A stretch of DNA of 64,000 nt from Xanthobacteraceae bacterium (lineage in GTDB: Bacteria; Pseudomonadota; Alphaproteobacteria; Rhizobiales; Xanthobacteraceae): positions 434,001 to 498,000 of the forward strand of contig JAMLIK010000001.1 in NCBI GenBank assembly GCA_023954195.1, written 5' to 3'. The notes beneath the pieces are model-generated. The model was not told the origin of the DNA. It saw only the letters and a program-made list of their open reading frames with translations, and did no database searches. A program made the position numbers and the translations under genes. The first letter of the stretch is position 1, and each line of letters begins with the position of its first letter. This document shows, in pieces, positions 15,865 to 25,080 of the stretch.

Positions 15865-17469
15865 TTACATCCTGAAAATGCCGAAGCGGGTCGGCTCGAT
15901 CGGCGCGTTGGCCGCCGCCGACAGGCCCAGTCCCAGCACCAGCCTGGTATCGGCGGGGTCGATCACGCCGTCGTCCCACAGCCGCGCGGTGGCGTAATAG
16001 GGACTGCCCTGTTTTTCGTACTGCGCCCGGATCGGCGCCTGGAATTCGCGCTCCTCCTCGGCCGACCACGTACCGCCCTTGGCCTCGATGCCCTCGCGGC
16101 GCACCGTGCTCAGCACCATCGCCGCCTGCTCGCCGCCCATCACCGAGATGCGCGCGTTCGGCCACATCCACAGGAAGCGCGGCGAATAGGCGCGGCCGCA
16201 CATGCCGTAGTTGCCGGCGCCGTAGGAGCCGCCGATCACCACGGTAAATTTCGGCACCGAGGTGGTCGCCACCGCCGTCACCAGCTTGGCGCCGTCGCGG
16301 GCGATGCCGCCGGCCTCGTATTTCCTGCCGACCATGAAGCCGGTGATGTTCTGCAAGAACACCAGCGGGATGTTGCGCTGGCTGCACAATTCGATGAAAT
16401 GCGCGCCCTTCAGCGAGCTTTCGCTGAACAGGATGCCGTTGTTGGCGACGATGCCGACCGGATAGCCCCAGATATGGGCGAAGCCGCAGACCAGCGTCTG
16501 GCCGTAGAGCTTCTTGAACTCGTCGAACTCCGAGCCGTCGACGATCCGCGCGATGATGTCGCGGACGTCGAACGGCTTGCGGTTGTCGGCCGGCACCACG
16601 CCGTAGATGTCCCGCGGCGGGTAAAGCGGCTCGCGCGGCGATTGCCAGCCCGAGACGTGACGCGGCGACTGCTTCAGCGTCCCGACGATGCGCCGGGCGA
16701 TGCCGATGGCGTGGCGGTCGTTCTGCGCGTAGTGGTCGGTGACGCCGGACTGGCGCGAGTGCACGTCGGCGCCGCCCAGTTCCTCCGCCGTCACCACCTC
16801 GCCGGTGGCGGCCTTGACCAAGGGCGGCCCGCCGAGGAAGATGGTGCCCTGGTTGCGGACGATGATGCTCTCGTCCGACATCGCCGGCACGTAGGCGCCG
16901 CCGGCGGTGCAGGAGCCCATCACGATGGCGATCTGGGCGATGCCCTGCGCCGACAGGTTGGCCTGATTGTAGAAGATGCGGCCGAAGTGGCGCTCGTCAG
17001 GAAAAATCTCGTCCTGCTGCGGCAGGAACGCGCCGCCGGAATCCACCAGATAGATGCACGGCAGGTTGTTCTGCCGCGCCACGTCCTGCGCGCGCAGATG
17101 CTTCTTCACCGTCATCGGGTAGTAAGTGCCGCCCTTGATGGTGGCGTCGTTGGCGACGATGACGCATTCGCGCCCCGCGACGCGGCCGACGCCGGTGACG
17201 ACGCTGGCCGCATGCACGTCGCCGCCGTAGAGCCCGTTGGCGGCGAGCGGCGACAATTCGAGGAACGCGGTGCCGGGATCGATCAACAGATCGACGCGGT
17301 CGCGGACGAACATCTTGCCGCGCGAGGTGTGGCGCTGACGCGACGCCTTGCCGCCGCCGCCGGCGACTTCGTTCAGCTTATCCTTCAGCTCCGCCACCAG
17401 CGCGCGCATCGCCTCGGCGTTGCGGGTGAAATCCGGCGAATTCGTTGCAATATTTGAATGAAGCGGCAT
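15865..17469 (-). CDS. mccB: Methylcrotonyl-CoA carboxylase, carboxyltransferase beta subunit
   Basis: The protein has 534 residues, typical for MCC beta. Crotonase-fold carboxyltransferase motifs are visible: the oxyanion-hole region in [17 protein letters not shown] and the second half with [11 protein letters not shown] and [16 protein letters not shown]. It transfers carboxyl from biotin to 3-methylcrotonyl-CoA in leucine breakdown. It is the first gene of the mccB-mccA-mvaB operon, and the ATG at 17469 is followed at once by the conserved N-terminus. Confidence 0.94.
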   Translation of the reverse strand: MPLHSNIATNSPDFTRNAEAMRALVAELKDKLNEVAGGGGKASRQRHTSRGKMFVRDRVDLLIDPGTAFLELSPLAANGLYGGDVHAASVVTGVGRVAGRECVIVANDATIKGGTYYPMTVKKHLRAQDVARQNNLPCIYLVDSGGAFLPQQDEIFPDERHFGRIFYNQANLSAQGIAQIAIVMGSCTAGGAYVPAMSDESIIVRNQGTIFLGGPPLVKAATGEVVTAEELGGADVHSRQSGVTDHYAQNDRHAIGIARRIVGTLKQSPRHVSGWQSPREPLYPPRDIYGVVPADNRKPFDVRDIIARIVDGSEFDEFKKLYGQTLVCGFAHIWGYPVGIVANNGILFSESSLKGAHFIELCSQRNIPLVFLQNITGFMVGRKYEAGGIARDGAKLVTAVATTSVPKFTVVIGGSYGAGNYGMCGRAYSPRFLWMWPNARISVMGGEQAAMVLSTVRREGIEAKGGTWSAEEEREFQAPIRAQYEKQGSPYYATARLWDDGVIDPADTRLVLGLGLSAAANAPIEPTRFGIFRM

Positions 17470-17800
17470 GACTTCCAGGCGGGTGGGTGTGAACGGCCTT
17501 CAGGCGGGACGGCGACCGGCCCATGTTGTCACTGCGACGCCCCCTCGCGCAACCATGACTTTAAGGTCGCCGGGCGGCGCGCCACGACGCGGGCCACCAC
17601 AGGCCGAGCCTGACCGGGTTTGTGTGTGAATCCTCGACACGAAAATCGTCGTCCCCGCGCAGGCGGGGACCCGTACCCCGCAGCGGCTCGGCTCAATCGA
17701 TCCGGGTAAGTTCGCCCAAAATGGCAATGCCAGGGGTTATGGGTCCCCGCCTGCGCGGGGACGACGCCGGGGTTGCGGAGCCTGCGCGCGACATTTCCGG
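17470..17800. other. Intergenic region holding a paired REP element
   Basis: There are 331 bases without a gene. The inner 118 bases are a family A repeat (17648-17765). The remainder presumably contains the promoter of the leucine operon, but no confident box is seen. Confidence 0.6.
17648..17765. repeat. Paired REP (REPIN-like) element, family A, copy 1
   Basis: Two palindromic units in opposite orientation, GTCGTCCCCGCGCAGGCGGG at the left and its complement at the right, flank a spacer containing CGCAGCGGCTCGGCTCAATC. The spacer is similar to that at 49340-49456, so the copies share more than the palindromes. Confidence 0.85.
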
Positions 17801-18106
17801 TCAGTGGGTCCATGGATCGCTGCGGCGGAAGGCGAAATTGTCGGCGTAAGCGGCATGCCGCTCCGCCCGCTCCTTCGGCTCGATCACCTGATAGGCGATG
17901 CCCATGCGCTCGCAATAGGCGATGGCCTCGTCCTTGGTGGCGAAGCGCAAGGTCAGTTGCTGCTTCATGTCGCCGGAACTGGTCCACCCCATCAGCGGCT
18001 CGACCGTGCGCGGCTGCTCGGGCTCGTAGCTGAGCTGCCACTCCTTGCTCGCGGCGAAGCCGGATTGCATCACGCTCTTGGCGGGCTTGAAAATGCGTGC
18101 GGTCAT
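17801..18106 (-). CDS. NADH dehydrogenase accessory subunit (NDUFS4-like, ETC complex I conserved region)
   Basis: The protein has 101 residues and matches the bacterial homologue of mitochondrial NDUFS4. It begins MTARIFKPAKSVMQSG and carries WQLSYEPEQPRTVEPLMGWT, then RFATKDEAIAYCERMGI and a C-terminal YADNFAFRRSDPWTH. It should sit at the matrix-like arm of complex I and stabilise the NADH module. In alphaproteobacteria it is usually encoded away from the nuo operon, as here. Length and all conserved blocks are complete. Confidence 0.93.
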   Translation of the reverse strand: MTARIFKPAKSVMQSGFAASKEWQLSYEPEQPRTVEPLMGWTSSGDMKQQLTLRFATKDEAIAYCERMGIAYQVIEPKERAERHAAYADNFAFRRSDPWTH

Positions 18107-18323
18107 GGTGTGGCGTGGCCTGCTGACTTGCGTTTCGAAGACAACCGGATCGAGACGGACACGGACTCGCATCCCCTCGAGCGCGCCGGATCGCAGGCCG
18201 AATACCGGCGATCCGCGCATGGCAGATGCTATAATCCGTTCGCGGCCTTGTGACAATCATGGCAACATGCCGCCTATCCGCGACCTTGCATTCGGCCCGA
18301 TTCAGGATTACCCGACGGCCCCC

Positions 18324-19490
18324 ATGGACATCCATGCAACCTTGCCCCCGAAAGGGCGTGACCTGCGGCTCGACCTGTTTCGCGGAATCGCCAACTGGGC
18401 CATTTTCCTCGACCACATCCCCAACAACGCGGTGAACTGGATCACCACGCGGAATTACGGCTTCAGCGACGCCGCCGACCTGTTCGTGTTCATCTCGGGC
18501 TACACCGCCTCGTTCGTCTACGCCAAGATGATGCTGGATCGCGGCTTCGTGGTCGGCGCCACCCGCCTGTTCAAGCGGGTGTGGCAGCTCTACGTCGCCC
18601 ATATCGTGCTGTTCGTGATTTATATCGCCGCGATCGGCTACGTCGCGCTGCGCTATAACGACGGCGATATCATCAGCGAGTTCAACGTCGCGGGCCTGGT
18701 CGCGGACCCGATCCAGACGCTGGTTCACGGCCTGTTGCTGTCGTTCAAGCCGCTCAACCTCGACGTGCTGCCGCTCTACATCGTGCTGATGGCGTTCTTT
18801 CCGCCGGTCTTGTGGATGATGCTGCGCAAGCCCGACCTCACCATGCTGGCCTCGCTGGCCCTGTATTTCGCGGCGCGGCACTACGGCTGGAACCTGCGCG
18901 GCTACCCGGCGGGCGAATGGTACTTCAATCCATTCACCTGGCAGTTGCTGTTCATGTTCGGAGCGTGGTTCGCGCTCGGCGGCGCCACCGCCTCGCGCGC
19001 GGTGATCTGGTCGCGCGGCCTGCTCTATCTCGGCGGGGCCTATCTGGTGTTTGCGCTGGTGATGACCATGGCCGGGCGCTTTCCCGAATTCGGCGCGCTG
19101 TTTCCGGCGTGGCTGTACGACGCCTTCAACCCCAACGACAAGACCTATCTCGCGCCCTACCGGGTGCTGCATTTCGTCATCATCGCGTTCTTCGTCACCC
19201 GCTTCCTGCCGAAGGACTGGCCGGGACTCGAATGGCGGGCGTTCAAGCCGGTGATCAAATGCGGCCAGCAGTCGCTGGCGGTGTTCTGCGTCGGCGTGTT
19301 CCTGTCGTTCGTGGCGCATTTCCTGCTCACCATGAGTTCGGGTTCGTTGCTCGTGCAGATCGCCGTCAGCATCGCCGGCATCTTCGCGATGACGGTGGTG
19401 GCCTATTACACCTCGTGGTCGAAGCAGCAGGACAAGCCGCGGCCGAAACCGGCCGCGCAGGCTCCGGTGAAACAGGCCGACGCGGCATAG
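18324..19490 (+). CDS. opgC: OpgC-family membrane acyltransferase
   Basis: The protein has 388 residues with about ten hydrophobic segments. The N-terminal motif KGRDLRLDLFRGIANWAIFL with the following DHIPN is the hallmark of OpgC proteins, which attach succinyl groups to osmoregulated periplasmic glucans. The C-terminus is Lys/Pro/Ala-rich and cytoplasmic. I prefer the ATG at 18324, close to the conserved block; an in-frame ATG at 18267 would add 19 residues. The substrate in this organism may be another glycan. It is a single-gene unit, convergent with the ABC-F gene across a REP element. Confidence 0.88.
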   Translation: MDIHATLPPKGRDLRLDLFRGIANWAIFLDHIPNNAVNWITTRNYGFSDAADLFVFISGYTASFVYAKMMLDRGFVVGATRLFKRVWQLYVAHIVLFVIYIAAIGYVALRYNDGDIISEFNVAGLVADPIQTLVHGLLLSFKPLNLDVLPLYIVLMAFFPPVLWMMLRKPDLTMLASLALYFAARHYGWNLRGYPAGEWYFNPFTWQLLFMFGAWFALGGATASRAVIWSRGLLYLGGAYLVFALVMTMAGRFPEFGALFPAWLYDAFNPNDKTYLAPYRVLHFVIIAFFVTRFLPKDWPGLEWRAFKPVIKCGQQSLAVFCVGVFLSFVAHFLLTMSSGSLLVQIAVSIAGIFAMTVVAYYTSWSKQQDKPRPKPAAQAPVKQADAA

Positions 19491-19503
19491 TCGTAAACTT
19501 GCC

Positions 19504-19623
19504 CGTCATTGCGAGCACTGGGATCAACGCTTCGCGTTGTCCGAGCACAGCCTCCGCGAAGCAATCCAGAGGCTGCAAAGCAAGGACTGGATGGCTTCGT
19601 CGCAAGGGCTCCTCGCAATGACG
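19504..19623. repeat. Dispersed repeat, family B, copy 1
   Basis: An imperfect long inverted repeat with termini CGTCATTGCGAG and CTCGCAATGACG; the inner part contains GAAGCAATCCAGA-type sequence. The same termini occur at 30455, 38255 and 42421. Confidence 0.8.
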
Positions 19624-19638
19624 AACGGGATTTGACCC

Positions 19639-21261
<1,623 letters not shown>

Positions 21262-21326
21262 ATTCCCACACCGCTCCCGCGGAAGCGCGGGCTTCCGGGA
21301 CCATATCTTTGATGCTGTTGTGATTC

Positions 21327-21375
21327 TGGTCGGGGCAGCTGGATTCGAACCAACGACCTGCAGTACCCAAAACTG
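21327..21375. repeat. attL of the tRNA-Pro element
   Basis: 49 bp identical to 27124-27172, starting TGGTCGGGGCAGCTGGATTC and ending CCAAAACTG. It represents the 3' half of tRNA-Pro up to the anticodon stem. Identity breaks at once to the right (AAAAAA against CCGCGC). Confidence 0.92.
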
Positions 21376-21490
21376 AAAAAAGTCACTTTCGCATGATTTC
21401 AAGATATTGCAGAAATCGCAGATACCCCTTGTTTTTAAGGTCGAAATGCCTTCTTTTGATTTCACTCGATTTCCGACCGTTGCGGCATTG

Positions 21491-21510
21491 TTGGACCCAA
21501 TTTGGACCCA
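21491..21510 (+). repeat. TTGGACCCA tandem pair, left end of island 2
   Basis: TTGGACCCA occurs at 21491-21499 and again at 21502-21510, 19 bp before the integrase start codon. A similar direct pair lies near the other end (27038-27057). These may be arm-type binding sites for the integrase or a directionality factor. Confidence 0.5.
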
Positions 21511-21528
21511 CGAATTCCGGGAGAAGCC

Positions 21529-22797
21529 ATGGCAACCGAGAAGCTATCTGCTGGACGGGTACAGAACATCAAGCCGCCTGCCAAGGGCTTTATTGAGCTT
21601 TGGGACACGGTTCGCGCCGGTCTTTGTCTCAGGGTCTTTTCTAGCGGAAAGAAGACGTGGAGCTTCCGCTATCGCCCTCAGGACGGTGGAGCGCGACGGC
21701 GGATCAATCTGGGTGAATATCCCGCCATTGGCCTTTCTGAGGCTCGCAAAAGCGCCATAGAGAAAGCGGGAGAGGTCGTCAAAGGCGCGGACCCACAAGG
21801 CGAGAAAAACGCCAAGCGGAAGGCCCCTACCCTTGGCGAAGTTATTGAACGCTACATCGCCGAATATGCCGAACCGTATAAGAAACCAAGGACGGTGGTG
21901 CTCTACAAGAATTACCTCCGCAACCTCCTAAGCGACGATATCAAGCGCAAGAAGGTCGCGGCCGTCACCCGTGCCGACGTGGCTGCGGTGCACAGGCAAA
22001 TTGGAGTCCATGCTAAAGTCGCCGCCAATCGCGCCATAGCAACGCTATCCAACGTCTACACTTTCGCCAGCAACGAAAAACTCGCTCCGGAGGGATTCAA
22101 TCCAACGCGGGGCCTCACAAAATTTCCTGAGTCGCCAAAGGAACGCTATCTGACAACCGACGAACTGACGCGGCTAGGCCACGTCATGCGCACCGCCGTA
22201 ACGGACGGACTGCCATGGCCTGAGAAAGAGGTCGCCAATCCGTCGAAGCATCGCCGCAAACAGGAGAACCAAAAGACGGTTCTGGACGTCTACGTCGCCG
22301 CTGCCGTCTACCTGCTGATTTTTACGGGCTGTCGGCTTGGTGAGATTCTGGAACTGGAATGGTCGATGGTGGATACGGAACGCGGGATGCTGTTTCTGCC
22401 CGACTCCAAGACCGGCAAGAAGACCGTAGTCCTGAATACGCCGGCGCTGGCGATTCTTCAGCGCCTTGAGCCTATCGGCAAATACGTTATTCCCGGCGAT
22501 CCGGGGCCGAATGGCGAGGATAGGCCGCGCGCCGACCTGAAGCGCCCTTGGGAGCTAATCAAGCATCATGCAGGCTTAGAAGGCGTCAGAATCCACGATC
22601 TGCGACATACCCATGCTAGCATCGGAGCCGGTGACGGACTCGGACTACCTATCATCGGAAAATTGCTGGGGCATAAGAACGTCACGACAACGGCGCGCTA
22701 TGCTCATCTAGACGTTGATCCGGTACGGCGGGCATCCAACCATATCGGCGAGCGGCTATCGACTGCGATGCAAATAGAAAAAGCCGCCCCCGATTAA
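21529..22797 (+). CDS. Tyrosine site-specific integrase of the tRNA-Pro element
   Basis: The protein has 422 residues, a P4/phage-type integrase with an N-terminal DUF4102-like arm-binding domain (SAGRVQNIKPPAKGF, LRVFSSGKKTWSFRYR, LGEYPAIGLSEAR). The catalytic residues are all present: Arg in GCRLGEILELEW, Lys in DSKTGKK, HDLRHTHAS, HKN in LLGHKN, and the nucleophile in TARYAHL. The ATG at 21529 has a GGGAGAAGCC site. An upstream in-frame ATG at 21502 would overlap the TTGGACCCA repeats and is less likely. The gene reads away from its attachment site, opposite to the arrangement in the tRNA-Arg element. Confidence 0.94.
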   Translation: MATEKLSAGRVQNIKPPAKGFIELWDTVRAGLCLRVFSSGKKTWSFRYRPQDGGARRRINLGEYPAIGLSEARKSAIEKAGEVVKGADPQGEKNAKRKAPTLGEVIERYIAEYAEPYKKPRTVVLYKNYLRNLLSDDIKRKKVAAVTRADVAAVHRQIGVHAKVAANRAIATLSNVYTFASNEKLAPEGFNPTRGLTKFPESPKERYLTTDELTRLGHVMRTAVTDGLPWPEKEVANPSKHRRKQENQKTVLDVYVAAAVYLLIFTGCRLGEILELEWSMVDTERGMLFLPDSKTGKKTVVLNTPALAILQRLEPIGKYVIPGDPGPNGEDRPRADLKRPWELIKHHAGLEGVRIHDLRHTHASIGAGDGLGLPIIGKLLGHKNVTTTARYAHLDVDPVRRASNHIGERLSTAMQIEKAAPD

Positions 22798-22808
22798 GGG
22801 AGCGGCTT
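22776..22808 (-). terminator. Intrinsic terminator for the leftward pair, overlapping the integrase 3' end
   Basis: AAGCCGC (22781-22787) pairs with GCGGCTT (22802-22808), with additional C/G pairs inside. On the minus strand the stem is followed by TTTTTC. It would stop transcripts of the two leftward genes (stop at 22833). The integrase stop codon lies in its loop. Confidence 0.75.
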
Positions 22809-22832
22809 GTCGGTGGTGGTGGTGCGGAAGGG

Positions 22833-23162
22833 TTAGGCTATCGGGAACGGAATAATCTCCGCCGAAGGAATGCCTGCGCGCTTTCGACCGTTAGTCCTAA
22901 TCAGGCGAATGGCGGCGTCTACAGCATCGTCGAGGGTTGGGCGCGGATCAGCGCGCTTGTTACTGCACCCTTTCTTCGCGGGTTCGACTTGCTCGCGTTG
23001 CGCCCGTAGTTCGGCCTTTCTGGCGCGGATGGCCTGAATCATGGAATTTATAAGTTCTACCGAGGACTGAGGTGGAGTCGCGCCGGACTCGACGTCCTTT
23101 CTCATGTCGTCAATTAAATCGATCAGCGGATTGGACGATGTGGCTTTGAGTGGTCTGCTCAT
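22833..23162 (-). CDS. Hypothetical island protein, coupled to the acidic protein upstream
   Basis: The protein has 109 residues and no family is recognised. The N-terminus SRPLKATSSNPLIDLIDDM is followed by a helical, basic centre (SMIQAIRARKAELRAQREQ) and a C-terminal helix with DDAVDAAIRLIRTNGRK. The ATG at 23162 is chosen because it overlaps the stop of the upstream gene as ATGA; a longer frame lacks that logic. It is the second gene of a two-gene leftward unit that ends at an intrinsic terminator. The partner is strongly acidic, so the two products could bind each other. Confidence 0.65.
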   Translation of the reverse strand: MSRPLKATSSNPLIDLIDDMRKDVESGATPPQSSVELINSMIQAIRARKAELRAQREQVEPAKKGCSNKRADPRPTLDDAVDAAIRLIRTNGRKRAGIPSAEIIPFPIA

Positions 23163-23677
23163 TGCGCCGACTCCCCCTCCAGATCGAAGCATCGCCCCAT
23201 GGCACCGCTATATGTTCGACCCCGCGCGGCTTCCTCTGCGGTCCAACCCAGGCTCGGCTCATCATCTTGATTGTCGTCGCCGTCCTCGTCGACTCCCTCG
23301 CCGCGAGGATCGTCGGTTTCGTCCAGTTCTCGCTCGCAGAAACCGACGCTGGGCTCGTCGTCGCAGTAGTCAGCCTCAGCATCGTCCGCGCAAGTCAAAC
23401 AATGCTCGTAGCCGGCGAGATTGGGTTTGTCGTCGTTGCCGTCTTCCAGATCTGGATCCCCGGCTTCGGCGTCCAGCGACTCAATCAGAACCTCAATCAG
23501 CGCCGCCCGGTCCTTCCGGCTCCAAGCCTTAAAGAATTCCTCGGCGGTAACGCCTATCGTCTTGTATGCCCTCCCAACGGCCTTGGGCGGCCCGCTGGTT
23601 CGTTTTATGTTCTTCCGCTGTCTGGTGGCGGATTTAGCCTTGGACGCATCACGCGCCCGCTGTGGGGATTTGGTCAT
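23159..23677 (-). CDS. Hypothetical acidic island protein with cysteine cluster
   Basis: The protein has 172 residues. The first 35 are very basic (KSPQRARDASKAKSATRQRK). A predicted helical region (TAEEFFKAWSRKDRAALIEVL) follows, and then a highly acidic half with many Asp/Glu and cysteines (HCLTCADDAEADYC, then GFCERE). The CxxC plus later cysteines could bind a metal. No family is recognised. It is coupled by ATGA to the next gene. The strongly split charge, basic head and acidic tail, is unusual and may mimic or bind nucleic-acid-binding partners. Confidence 0.6.
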   Translation of the reverse strand: MTKSPQRARDASKAKSATRQRKNIKRTSGPPKAVGRAYKTIGVTAEEFFKAWSRKDRAALIEVLIESLDAEAGDPDLEDGNDDKPNLAGYEHCLTCADDAEADYCDDEPSVGFCERELDETDDPRGEGVDEDGDDNQDDEPSLGWTAEEAARGRTYSGAMGRCFDLEGESAQ

Positions 23678-24020
23678 GGGGTAGTCTTTCGGTTTGGCTT
23701 CCTACAGCCGTCACCGGCAACAGGCCGGCAGCCGGGGGGTAGGAACCTGCCGAAAGACAGGTCGCAGCGCTTTTAAGCCTTTCGGCTCTGGACATGGCAC
23801 AGCGCCCCCGGCATAAAGCCAGAACGGCGCGCCCGCCAAGGCGCTCCAATAGCGCCTAGCGAACCCGCCAAGGCTCGCTGCGCTTTCGGCAGCAATCGAC
23901 GCCAATCGACTGCCAGCCTATTTCGGTCCGGGTTCCTACACCCACGGACACCTTACCCTGATTTGCTAAGGAAATCACCCCCTCCGGGGCGCGAAAGCGC
24001 GGCCTTGTGTCGACTATTGA
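23678..24020. other. Intergenic region of island 2, no gene supported
   Basis: There are 343 bases between the leftward pair and the HigBA promoter. Short frames exist on both strands but none has a start with a ribosome site plus a recognisable protein. It presumably contains the promoter of the leftward pair. I see no repeats of note. Confidence 0.4.
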
Positions 24021-24059
24021 TTGACACTCGGGCATGTGTCGCCTATAACACGACACATG
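24021..24059 (+). promoter_or_regulatory. HigBA promoter with palindromic operator
   Basis: TTGACA (24021-24026), a 17-bp spacer and TATAAC (24044-24049) form a near-ideal sigma-70 promoter. CATGTGTCG (24033-24041) and CGACACATG (24051-24059) are perfect inverted arms 9 bp apart. The palindrome covers the -10 box and its last three bases are the higB start codon. The predicted transcription start falls at about 24056-24057, so the mRNA would be leaderless or nearly so. Binding of HigA here would block the promoter. Confidence 0.8.
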
Positions 24060-24344
24060 GAAATCGAGAGCATCAGGCACAAGGCGCTGCGCCGGTTCGT
24101 CGAAACCGGAAAAGCAAAGGGGCTGCCGGGCGATCTGGTCCCGCGGCTGCTCAAGATGGTCAGTTTCATCATCGACGCCGGAAGCCTGGATGAACTGGCG
24201 ACGCCGCCAAATTATGGCCTTCACTCCATGACGGGGGATCGGCTTGGAACGTGGTCGATGACCGTGACGAAGAATTGGCGGATGACATTCACCCTTACCG
24301 AAACCGGCGCGGTGGCCGATCTCGATCTGGAGGATTATCACTGA
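24057..24344 (+). CDS. higB: HigB-type toxin (RelE/ParE superfamily, plasmid maintenance killer)
   Basis: The protein has 95 residues. The sequence begins MEIESIRHKALRRFVETGK and continues with a helical LPGDLVPRLLKMVSFI, then YGLHSMTGDRLGTWSMTVT-KNWRMTF and a C-terminal LDLEDYH. This is the pattern of HigB ribosome-dependent mRNA interferases: RHKALRRF, the L-G-WS-V-N-R strand and the D-LEDYH end. It overlaps higA by one base (TGATG), and the toxin gene comes first, as usual for hig modules. It stabilises the island by killing or arresting cells that lose it. Confidence 0.92.
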   Translation: MEIESIRHKALRRFVETGKAKGLPGDLVPRLLKMVSFIIDAGSLDELATPPNYGLHSMTGDRLGTWSMTVTKNWRMTFTLTETGAVADLDLEDYH

Positions 24345-24646
24345 TGGCTATCAAGGTTCACCCGACTTTCGCCGTTCACGCCGGGGAATGGCTCAAGACC
24401 GAGATCGTGGAGCCGCACGGCGTCAATGTGAAGGCGCTGGCCGAGCATCTCGGCGTCTCCCGCCAGAACCTGAGCAATGTCCTGCACGGTCACACCGCCC
24501 TGTCGGCCGACATGGCGATCCGCTTCGAGAAGGCTTTTGGCCTCAAGGCTGAAACCCTTCTGCGGATGCAGGCCCGATACGATCTCGCCCAAGCGCGGAC
24601 CCATGAACGCGACATCAAGGTCAAACCGCTGACGGCAGCGGCTTGA
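24344..24646 (+). CDS. higA: HigA-type antitoxin (helix-turn-helix)
   Basis: The protein has 100 residues, an XRE-type helix-turn-helix in which NVKALAEHLGVSRQNLSNVLHG spans the two DNA-reading helices. It is followed by the antitoxin-typical ALSADMAIRFEKAFGLKAETLLRMQ. It should neutralise HigB and repress the promoter through the palindrome at 24033-24059. The start ATG shares its A with the higB stop (TGATG), so translation is coupled. Confidence 0.93.
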   Translation: MAIKVHPTFAVHAGEWLKTEIVEPHGVNVKALAEHLGVSRQNLSNVLHGHTALSADMAIRFEKAFGLKAETLLRMQARYDLAQARTHERDIKVKPLTAAA

Positions 24647-25023
24647 ACATCGGTCATAAGCACCACCATCGTGCGGAATGACCGGTCCAAATACGGGATT
24701 TTCCCGTATTTCGGCACCGCCTGAAAAGCCCGTCGTTGTTGGGTTTCTTGGTGATTTTCTCGGGTTTCGGCACCACATCTCGAATTGCTCAAGCGGGACG
24801 GCGGCTATCTTTTCGCAGCGATTGGCTACTGATGTGGAAATGCCAGCCGTCGCGAGCGCTTCTCTTTTTGACTTCCTCCCACCACTGGGAAGAAGTTTAT
24901 CAGTGCGCTCTCCCTGGCCTGTTTCAAGTAGTGCGCTCAACTCCCCGATGCGAACCGCAGCTCGCAGGCGGATTTCGGCTATCCAGATAGGACGGCTCAA
25001 TTTTGCGCCGTCCTAGCGAACGT
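24647..25023. other. Region between HigBA and the small rightward genes
   Basis: It carries the leftward phage-gene remnant described separately, and a perfect 8-bp inverted repeat with a 10-nt loop (24989-25014) just before the shared leader element. A sequence TTTCCCGTATTTCGGCACC near 24705 is loosely repeated near 24755. Confidence 0.4.
24779..25000 (-). pseudogene. Remnant of a phage protein of the ERRAGELL/GISxxQSSR type
   Basis: On the minus strand from TTG 25000 the sequence reads IAEIRLRAAVRIGELSALLE, then GERTDKLLPSGGRK and AGISTSVANRCEKIAAVP-LEQFE. This is the recognisable middle of a common prophage protein family (AEIRLRAERRAGELL...GISKxQSSRWQKLAxxPxxxFE). A stop codon precedes the conserved part, and the normal C-terminal part is absent. 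The frame continues only as sequence antisense to higA. It is therefore probably a truncated gene, perhaps cut when the HigBA module was acquired. Confidence 0.5.
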
Positions 25024-25069
25024 TTCCGGTTGCCATCCCTGGTTCCCGCGCCGTAGGGTTGTGGGAACA
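24989..25069 (+). promoter_or_regulatory. Shared leader element, copy 2, with upstream hairpin
   Basis: The order is: hairpin AGGACGGC-(10 nt)-GCCGTCCT (24989-25014), 9 nt, TTCCGGTTGC (25024-25033), 7 nt, GGTTCCCG, 5 nt, TAGGGTTG, TGGGAACA (end 25069). AGGAGCGGAGC and then the ATG of the 69-residue protein at 25081 follow. The core is 46 nt long, as in copy 1 (9963-10008, minus strand). The closing C-G pair of the stem there becomes a U-G pair here, which keeps the stem. Confidence 0.6.
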
Positions 25070-25080
25070 AGGAGCGGAGC

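Noticed and set aside
21327-21375. A second tRNA-Pro gene
   Set aside because: Only the 3' half is present; no 5' half (acceptor and D-arm) follows. It is the attL copy left by integration.
23856-24341. Minus-strand frame opposite higB
   Set aside because: The HigB protein, its promoter and the coupling to higA are all on the plus strand. The antisense frame has no recognisable features.
24338-24778. C-terminal part of the minus-strand frame that starts at 25000
   Set aside because: Only the part from 25000 to 24779 resembles a protein family. The rest is antisense to higA and intergenic sequence.
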